DNA of 11,209 nucleotides. Origin: Deltaproteobacteria bacterium (lineage in GTDB: Bacteria > Desulfobacterota > GWC2-55-46). Shown in pieces: positions 6,540 through 11,209 of this stretch (its first letter is position 1; each line of letters opens with the position of its first letter). Both the position numbers and the translations under genes were made by a program. The stretch is from the NCBI GenBank assembly GCA_016234955.1, contig JACRNN010000094.1, positions 1-11,209 on the forward strand, written 5' to 3'. The notes beneath the pieces were generated by a model. It searched no databases and was not told the DNA's origin. It saw only the letters and a program-made list of their open reading frames with translations.

Positions 6540-8127
6540 GGGCAGGGGGGCGGGTTTGCTCGTCAAGGACGACGTTCTCCGTTTTGATGACGATATGCCC
6601 CCCATCCGGCATGGCGTCCCTCGCGTTCACCGAGAGGTTCATGACCACCTGTTCGATGTTGCCTTCGTCGGCCAGCACCGTCCAGAGGTCGGGGGCGAGC
6701 TCGGCCGCTACGGTTATATCGGCGCCGAGGAGCCTCGTGACCATCACAAGGAGGTTCTCTATAACGGCGTTTATGCTGAGCGGCGCGCGCTCCACCGGCT
6801 GGCCCCGGCTGAACAGGAGGAGCTGGCGCGTAAGCCTTGAGGCATGCTCCACTGAGCGCATTATCTCGTTAAGCCTCGGGTAGGCCGGGTCTTCCTTGCC
6901 GGTATCCTCCATGGCGAACTCGGCGTTGCCCCTGATGGCGGTCAGCACGTTGTTGAAGTCGTGCGCTATCCCCCCGGCGAGCCTCCCTATGGCCTCCATC
7001 TTCCGCGATTGGCTGAGACTCGACTGTATGAAATCCTTCTCACGCTCGGCGCGTCTCCGTTCGGTGATATCGCGGATAGTCCCGGTGAAGGAGGTCCTGC
7101 CGCCGAGGGCAAAGTGGTTCAATATTATCTCTATCGGCAGGAGCGCGCCGTCCTTGCGGAGGCATTCGAACACCTGTATCCGCCCCTGTACCCTGCTTGT
7201 CCCGGCGGCAAGGAACCTCTTGAGCCCGTGACGGTGGCGCTCACGGTACTTCTCGGGCATCAACAGCGTAAGATCGAGGCCGATAAGCTCATCCCTCGTG
7301 TAGCCGAATACCTTCTCGGCGCTCGGGTTGCAGTCCGTCACCCTGTCGCCGTCGTCGGATACTATTATTGCGTCAAAGGCGGTGTTGTGTATGAGGCGGT
7401 ATCTGGTCTCGCTTTCGACCAGGGCCATTTCAGTCCTCTTGCGCTCCGTTATGTCCTCGCCTGAGCCCAGTGCGCCGGTGATATGGCCGTTATCCCTCAG
7501 GACCGTGTAGCTCCAGAGAATGTCCCGCTCCTCGCCGCTCCTTGCGACCAGAGGGCTCTCGTAATTTCCCTCCGAACCCCCATCCCCCGCCATCATCATC
7601 AGGCGCAAGAACCGCGCCCTTGCCTCGGCCCTTGAGCCGGTGGGGGTGAATTCGTCGAACCACCCCTTACCAACGATATCCTCTTCCGCGTATCCGAGTG
7701 TCTCGGCGCCCTTTCTGTTGATGAGTTTGACGCGGCCGTCCCTGTCGAGCGCCACCAGCATCGCACCGGCCACGTCGAGATAACCCTGCGCCCTGTCCCG
7801 CTCAGTCTTAAGCTCCTCTTCGACGCGCCTGCGTTCATCGACCAGGAGCACAAGGGGGCGGAAGAGGTGGAAGTATAGGGCCGGAGAGAGAAGCAGGACG
7901 AGCAGCGACGCGTCTATCAGCGTCAGCGCCAGCCCTGATACGCCCGGGATAAAGAACAGGACGACTATCACCAGCGCCTCTGCCGTGAATATGGCCAGCG
8001 CCATGACCGCAAGCACCCTGACCGGCGATAGGTATGTCTTCGTCCCGGTTAGAGCGAACCTGCCAAACATCCCGTGCCGGGGGTCATTGAAGCTGTCTCC
8101 GCCTTCTTTTTTACCTTCGCGCAGCAT
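6457..8127 (-). CDS. Membrane PAS sensor histidine kinase with disrupted ATPase domain
   Basis: A 556-residue reading frame. Two membrane helices (about 36-60 and 65-90) are followed by two PAS domains, each ending in the typical DITERKR/DITERRR linker (about 115-230 and 240-360). A HisKA domain comes next with phospho-acceptor H389 in AGGIAHDFNNVLTAIRG. The ATPase domain starts normally: the N box at 493-506 (EQVVMNLSVNARDAM) and KTENVVLDE at 515-523. After that the frame leaves the family and ends in arginine-rich nonsense, because the G1 and F boxes are missing and the G2 part is in another frame (6396-6539). ATP binding, and so kinase activity, is probably lost. GAGGG lies nine bases before ATG 8127. 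No response regulator is adjacent. An assembly error remains possible. Confidence 0.8.
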   Translation of the reverse strand: MLREGKKEGGDSFNDPRHGMFGRFALTGTKTYLSPVRVLAVMALAIFTAEALVIVVLFFIPGVSGLALTLIDASLLVLLLSPALYFHLFRPLVLLVDERRRVEEELKTERDRAQGYLDVAGAMLVALDRDGRVKLINRKGAETLGYAEEDIVGKGWFDEFTPTGSRAEARARFLRLMMMAGDGGSEGNYESPLVARSGEERDILWSYTVLRDNGHITGALGSGEDITERKRTEMALVESETRYRLIHNTAFDAIIVSDDGDRVTDCNPSAEKVFGYTRDELIGLDLTLLMPEKYRERHRHGLKRFLAAGTSRVQGRIQVFECLRKDGALLPIEIILNHFALGGRTSFTGTIRDITERRRAEREKDFIQSSLSQSRKMEAIGRLAGGIAHDFNNVLTAIRGNAEFAMEDTGKEDPAYPRLNEIMRSVEHASRLTRQLLLFSRGQPVERAPLSINAVIENLLVMVTRLLGADITVAAELAPDLWTVLADEGNIEQVVMNLSVNARDAMPDGGHIVIKTENVVLDEQTRPPAPDGPRPLRHLRGRKTARWLDSGRERAE

Positions 8128-8846
8128 AGGACAATACCCTCAAGAAAAAACGGCGTGGATGAAAAACGCCGCATGCGTCAATAATAACGCGGGTGCTCTT
8201 TTAATGTTTCCTTCGGGGTCTAATCAAGCTATGATCAACAGTATCAACGGATACCCCGGAGCTTGGGCTTAAGGGTGGTTCATCAGGCACGGCGAGCGGA
8301 TGCCCGTCAGCCTGGTGAGAAGGGTGAACTATCGGATATCAATAGAGGCGCCATAGATAAATTACCTCTTCAGTCAAGCCGCCGAGGTACATGGCGCGCC
8401 GGTGAAGACAAAGCGGCGGGCGTTGATATCCGCAAGGCCCGCGTCATACGGTCTTTTTTGCCCGCGGCCACACCCCAAAAAGGGACCGACGCCTTATTTT
8501 GTGTTTACAATATGCTAAATCCTAAGCCATTTTTCCGGTTTTGTCCATAGGCAAGCTTGACGTTCGCTGAAATTTTTATTAGAGTTGAGCATGGCCTCCA
8601 TAATGTCAAGCTCCGCTGATGCGGATAACGGCTCCGGGCGGGCGATAATTTTTTTTGCGAAAAGGGCAAAAAAACAGTGGCAATGTCATTATAAATATCA
8701 TAATATCTGCAATTCAAAAGCACACCGGGAAGAAATGTTGAAATGAGCCGGGCGGAAAGGAAGGAGGTGGTGGGCGGCCTGGTTTGTTACCGTGCGTTAT
8801 TTCATAATGAAACACAAAAACACTCAATAAAAACAGGAGGAGCAGG
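8128..8846. other. Intergenic region with RNA-like inverted repeats, no convincing gene
   Basis: Two composite stems stand out. GTTCA (8278-8282), TCAGGC and ACGG pair with CCGT, GCCTGG and TGAAC (ending 8329). GCGCCAT (8348-8354) and TACCTC (8363-8368) pair with GAGGTA (8384-8389) and ATGGCGC (8391-8397). A further GCGGGC/GCCCGC hairpin lies near 8413-8440. I could not match this to a riboswitch or tRNA. Open frames here (for example 8263-8550 from a TTG, and 8591-8746) have no ribosome site and no recognisable product. The part from 8500 to 8820 is AT-richer than the rest and shows only a CATAAT (8803-8808) without a proper -35. Confidence 0.4.
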
Positions 8847-9416
8847 ATGAAAAGGTTCGGACTTACGGCAATAGTTGTGGCGTTTTCTTTAGCTTCGTTG
8901 CTGACCGCGTGTCAGAAGAAGGAGGCCCCCAAGCCGCAGCCGGCCGCCACTGAGCAGAAGCAGATGACCAAGGAAGATTACGTAAAGGGCATCGAGGCAA
9001 AGCTCGATGAGTTCGGCAAGAAGGCCGTTGCCATCGAGGAAAAGGCCAAGACGGCCGCGGGCAAGGAGAAGGACGAACTGACCGAGAAGGCGAAGAAGGC
9101 AAAGGAAAAGCTCGCCCCGGCCACGGAAGAGGTCAATAAGCTGAAGGCTTCCACCGAGCAGAACTGGGACGCCGCCAAGTCCAGGATAGAGGGACTGGTG
9201 GGTGATATCCAGAAAGAGGGAACGGTTCTCCTACGACGGTTCGGCGGGCCGCTTTTTAGCGGCCCGCCGATGCCGTTTTCTGTTCTCCGGCAACGCCATC
9301 CGCCGGTGTATTTCATACTCATGGAAAACAATAGGCGGATACATATCGCGGCCTCCGGCTGGCATTATGAGCGCTGGAGGGGCCAGTTCCACCCTGAAGA
9401 CCCGCCAGATTTTTAG
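8847..9416 (+). CDS. Small K/E-rich coiled-coil lipoprotein; frame runs on into DUF72 remnant
   Basis: ATG 8847 is preceded by AGGAGG (8835-8840) at good spacing. Residues 1-22 form a lipoprotein signal with lipobox LTAC, so C22 would be lipidated and the protein membrane-anchored in the envelope. Residues 40-125 are rich in Lys, Glu and Ala and are probably a helical coiled coil (KTAAGKEKDELTEKAKKAKEK). No family function is known to me. The real protein probably ends near residue 125. Beyond that the frame crosses a terminator-like hairpin (9242-9269), reads unlike sequence, and then from residue 159 is in frame with the start of a DUF72 gene, to a stop at 9416. A lost stop codon or a small indel before the hairpin is likely; in another frame a TAG lies in the hairpin loop (9256-9258). 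Confidence 0.75.
   Translation: MKRFGLTAIVVAFSLASLLTACQKKEAPKPQPAATEQKQMTKEDYVKGIEAKLDEFGKKAVAIEEKAKTAAGKEKDELTEKAKKAKEKLAPATEEVNKLKASTEQNWDAAKSRIEGLVGDIQKEGTVLLRRFGGPLFSGPPMPFSVLRQRHPPVYFILMENNRRIHIAASGWHYERWRGQFHPEDPPDF
9242..9269 (+). terminator. Terminator-like hairpin after the lipoprotein
   Basis: A perfect 11-bp GC-rich stem: CGGCGGGCCGC (9242-9252) and GCGGCCCGCCG (9259-9269) around a TTTTTA loop. It is followed by ATGCCGTTTT, so the U-tract is weak and displaced. Its position suggests it ends transcription of the lipoprotein gene and insulates the DUF72 remnant. Confidence 0.6.
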
Positions 9417-9772
9417 GCTGCTACTCGCCCCGCTTCTCAACCGTAGAGATAAACAGCGCGTTCTACGGTCTTCCCGAGGATAAGACCCTCAAGGACTGTA
9501 CCTCTACCGTACCCGAAGGCTTCATATTCCCGGTCAAGGCAAGCCGCTTCATAACCCACAACAAAAAGCTCAAGGACCCGCGCAGTACGCTCCCTCCGTT
9601 CTTCAACAGGGTCGACGGGCTCGGCGTAAAGCTCGGCCCCGTCCTCTTTCAGCTCCCTCCGTCATGGAACCTGAACGTAGAGAGGCTTGAGGAATTTCTT
9701 ATATGTCGAAGATTCCCCGCGGCAAGCCGCGGGGAATCTTCAATGTTTTTTTGCAAGACGCGGGCGACATAA
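9321..9772 (+). pseudogene. DUF72 (YecE-like) gene, frameshifted and truncated by a repeat
   Basis: From ATG 9321 the frame gives HIAASGWHYERWRGQFHPED, the typical DUF72 N-terminus, then hits a TAG at 9414-9416 inside a run of five Ts. Moving to the frame one base away restores the family at once: YSPRFSTVEINSAFYGLPED, VPEGFIFPVKASRFITH, KKLKDPRSTLPPFF and LGPVLFQLPP, up to ERLEEFL near 9697. So one T is missing. Right after that the dispersed hairpin repeat (9698-9745) begins and the frame ends in it at 9770-9772. Only about half of the usual 240-280 residues of DUF72 are present, and no C-terminal half is found downstream. The intact family has a TIM-barrel-like fold and uncertain function. 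Confidence 0.82.
9698..9745 (-). repeat. Dispersed palindromic repeat, hairpin-head copy inside DUF72
   Basis: Contains CTTATATGTCGAAGATTCCCCGCGG, a short loop, and CCGCGGGGAATCTTC, an almost perfect long stem. It shares the CTTATATGTCGAAGATTCCCCGCGG segment with the copy at 10141-10168 and, inverted, with the copy at 5331-5450. It carries the hairpin and a little flank but not the GCGCTCGCT tail. It marks the breakpoint of the DUF72 gene. Confidence 0.85.
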
Positions 9773-9807
9773 AAGTGATAGAATATAAATTGAGAGGTGC
9801 GGAAGGC

Positions 9808-10083
9808 ATGGAGAGATGTTTTTCCTGCGGCAAGGCGATGGATGTCTCCGGAAGACCCGGCAGGGGCGAGGTCTGCCTCCACTGCGGGGCCGACCTGAAG
9901 GTATGCTTGAATTGCGCTTTCTACGACCGTGATTCTTATAACGAGTGCAGGGAGACTTCGGCGGAGAGGGTCTTGATCAAGGACAGGTCCAATTACTGCG
10001 AGTACTTTGAATGGAAGGGGAGCGGCCCCGGCGGGCCGGTCGACGACGGCTTGAAGGGGCTCAGGGGGCTTTTTAAGGAATAA
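9808..10083 (+). CDS. Small Cys-rich zinc-ribbon-like protein
   Basis: A 91-residue protein with eight cysteines in pairs: C4-x2-C7, C23-x2-C26, C33-x2-C36, then C47 and C64. The spacing suggests two metal (probably zinc) sites. The stretch VCLHCGADLKVCLNCAFYD, with NYCEYFEW near 62-69, resembles a family of uncharacterised small proteins that I associate with delta-proteobacterial genomes; no function is known. The frame is open further upstream to an ATG at 9703, but that start lies in the hairpin repeat and would add repeat-coded residues. ATG 9808, with a purine-rich GAGAGGTGCGGAAGG in front, fits the Cys-rich core better. A TAGAAT (9779-9784) could be a -10 element, but no -35 fits. The stop abuts the next repeat copy. 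Confidence 0.75.
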   Translation: MERCFSCGKAMDVSGRPGRGEVCLHCGADLKVCLNCAFYDRDSYNECRETSAERVLIKDRSNYCEYFEWKGSGPGGPVDDGLKGLRGLFKE

Positions 10084-10188
10084 ACATGCATAGCGAGCGC
10101 ATCTTGCTACGGGGGCAAGCGAGCGCATAGAAATAGATACTTCCTTATATGTCGAAGATTCCCCGCGGCTTGCCGTGGGGAGCTTCAA
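10083..10188 (-). repeat. Dispersed palindromic repeat, full-length copy (reverse)
   Basis: It reads AACATGCATAGCGAGCGC, then a second GCGAGCGC block, GAAATAGATACTTCCTTATATGTC, then the hairpin GAAGATTCCCCGCGG with CCGTGGGGAGCTTC. Its reverse complement aligns with 5331-5450 over the full length. It starts at the last base of the stop codon of the Cys-rich gene and ends about 10 bp before the ribosome site of the next gene, so it lies neatly in intergenic space. Confidence 0.85.
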
Positions 10189-10214
10189 GTCCCGACCCGG
10201 AGGTATAGACAGCC

Positions 10215-10889
10215 TTGGAGCAGCTTTCATTGCGGTACGGATATACTCAGGAGTACCTCGCGGGTCTTTTGAGCAGTGTCTGCGGGAAGACGGTATCCCT
10301 GAAACTGACCGATAACTCATCGAGGATGGTGTCGGTCAGCGCGGATGACTACGCCGCCTCGGTGAGGGTCCACAGGATATTCCTCGAGGCCGAGGCCGAC
10401 GTCATACGGGAACTCGCCCTTTTCGTAAAGAAGAGGAATGTAAAGACCCCGCTTATAAACCGGTTCATAACGGAGAAGAGCGTGGAGCTGAGGGGCCTTT
10501 CCCGGAGGACCGGTCCGCTCAACGCATCCGGCAGGCATCACGACCTCGCGCAAGCGTATGAGTCCGTGAACGCGGAGTACTTCGGCGGCGGTATCCACGC
10601 CGCCATCACATGGGGCAGGGCGGGGAGGGGGAGGGCGGTCAGGAGGAGGACCCTCGGGAGCTATTCGTTCAGCTCGAACACGATAAGGGTAAACCCGGTG
10701 CTCGACAGCAGGGACGTCCCCGAATACTACATCAGGTTCATAGTCTATCACGAGATGCTCCATGCCTGCGTCGGCATGGATGAGAGCGGGGCGCGGCGCT
10801 CGATACACCCCCGGCGTTTCAGGGAGATGGAGAGGCTCTTCAAGGACTATCGTAAGGCGATCGATTGGGAGAGGGCGAGAAACACCTGA
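10215..10889 (+). CDS. SprT-like zinc metalloprotease domain protein
   Basis: A 224-residue protein. The C-terminal half has the zincin signature H179-E-M-L-H183 in FIVYHEMLHACVG and a third histidine, H198, in SIHPRRFREMERLF. This arrangement fits SprT-like/YgjP-like metallopeptidase domains (about residues 108-215: LAQAYESVNAEYF, then IRVNPVLDSRDVPEYYIRFIVYHEMLH). The N-terminal 100 residues have no motif I recognise. There is no signal peptide, so it is cytoplasmic; the substrate is unknown. The start is a TTG at 10215 with GGAGG at 10199-10203, a rather long 11-base gap. The repeat at 10083-10188 sits just upstream. The following gene begins with GTG directly after the TGA stop, so the two are probably co-transcribed and translationally coupled. 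Confidence 0.85.
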   Translation: MEQLSLRYGYTQEYLAGLLSSVCGKTVSLKLTDNSSRMVSVSADDYAASVRVHRIFLEAEADVIRELALFVKKRNVKTPLINRFITEKSVELRGLSRRTGPLNASGRHHDLAQAYESVNAEYFGGGIHAAITWGRAGRGRAVRRRTLGSYSFSSNTIRVNPVLDSRDVPEYYIRFIVYHEMLHACVGMDESGARRSIHPRRFREMERLFKDYRKAIDWERARNT

Positions 10890-11209
10890 GTGAACCGCAT
10901 AGCGATAATAGGCGCCGGAAGAGGCGGGACCGAGCTGTTGAAGATATTCGACAGAGACCCCCTTGTAAAGATATTGAAGATAGCCGACGAGAACCCGAGG
11001 GCCCCCGGGATAAAGCTTGCCAGGGAACTCGGCATCCCGACGACGACGGACTTCAGGAAGCTTTTCAGGCTCAAGAACCTCAATACCCTCATAGACGTCA
11101 CCGGGAGCCCGGAGATTGAAGGCGAGATCAAAAGGCTGCATCCCAGAGGGGTCGCCGTGGTCGGAGGGCTTGAGGCCAAGTTCATGTGGCAGCTCATAGA
11201 GGCCCAGAT
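10890..11209 (+). CDS. NAD(P)-binding Rossmann-fold protein, N-terminal part (cut by window end)
   Basis: A GTG directly following the previous stop opens a frame of about 106 codons that runs off the window. It begins VNRIAIIGAGRGGTELLKIF, a classic GxGxxG dinucleotide-binding turn after the first beta strand. ENPRAPGIKLARELGIPTTTDF and LIDVTGSPEIEGEI follow, as in the NAD-binding half of Gfo/Idh or homoserine-dehydrogenase-like folds. The later GGLEAKFMWQLIEAQ resembles the linker after such a domain at the N-terminus of some sensor kinases and PAS proteins, so the full product could be a signalling protein; the missing C-terminus would decide. GAGAGGG lies about 13-20 bases upstream within the previous gene. 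Confidence 0.8.
   Translation, partial: MNRIAIIGAGRGGTELLKIFDRDPLVKILKIADENPRAPGIKLARELGIPTTTDFRKLFRLKNLNTLIDVTGSPEIEGEIKRLHPRGVAVVGGLEAKFMWQLIEAQ

Noticed and set aside
8263..8550. Plus-strand 95-codon frame
   Set aside because: TTG start without a ribosome site; the region is better explained by paired stems, and the product matches nothing I know.
8591..8746. Plus-strand small frame of 51 residues
   Set aside because: No ribosome site, no recognisable motif, and a composition typical of AT-rich intergenic DNA.
9703..9807. Upstream start (ATG 9703) for the Cys-rich protein
   Set aside because: The start and first residues are encoded by the repeat hairpin, and the conserved Cys core begins right after ATG 9808.

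Overview
The window comes from a moderately GC-rich bacterium that uses AGG (Arg) and ATA (Ile) codons heavily. The gene set is an RNase J, a DUF362/ferredoxin protein, a triheme c7-type cytochrome of the 'nanowire' family and a Cys-rich zinc-ribbon protein. This suggests an anaerobic, metal- or sulfur-cycling lineage such as Desulfobacterota/'Deltaproteobacteria' or a relative. That placement is an inference from gene families, not a demonstrated taxonomy.

Layout. 1-720 is the 3' end of an RNase J gene. 938-2050 is a DUF362 protein with two 4Fe-4S clusters. 2051-2508 is non-coding, rich in repeats and hairpins, and ends in a good sigma70 promoter. That promoter appears to drive 2509-4490: a secreted triheme cytochrome, a LuxR-type autoinducer-binding domain with no DNA-binding domain, and a complete LuxR regulator. 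A LuxI-type synthase (4438-5097, minus strand) converges on the second luxR and overlaps its 3' end by 53 bp. A 20-bp lux-box-like dyad (5131-5150) lies just upstream of luxI. 5151-5601 holds a dispersed hairpin repeat. 5602-6363 is radC. 6396-8127 (minus) is a membrane PAS histidine kinase whose ATPase domain is damaged by a deletion and frameshift. 8128-8846 has no convincing gene but has RNA-like inverted repeats. 8847 onward is a small lipoprotein whose frame runs through a terminator hairpin into a wrecked DUF72 gene. That gene is frameshifted and then cut by a copy of the repeat. 9808-10083 is a Cys-rich zinc-ribbon protein, 10215-10889 a SprT-like metalloprotease, and 10890 to the window end the start of a Rossmann-fold NAD(P)-binding protein.

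The most notable content is the quorum-sensing cassette: two tandem autoinducer-binding proteins that both keep the signal-pocket residues, only one of which can bind DNA, next to a convergent synthase with its own lux box. The first receptor could act as a natural decoy or antagonist, and both receptors appear to share a transcript with a c-type cytochrome. The second theme is genome erosion around a dispersed palindromic repeat family, with copies at 890-926, 5331-5450, 9698-9745 and 10083-10188.
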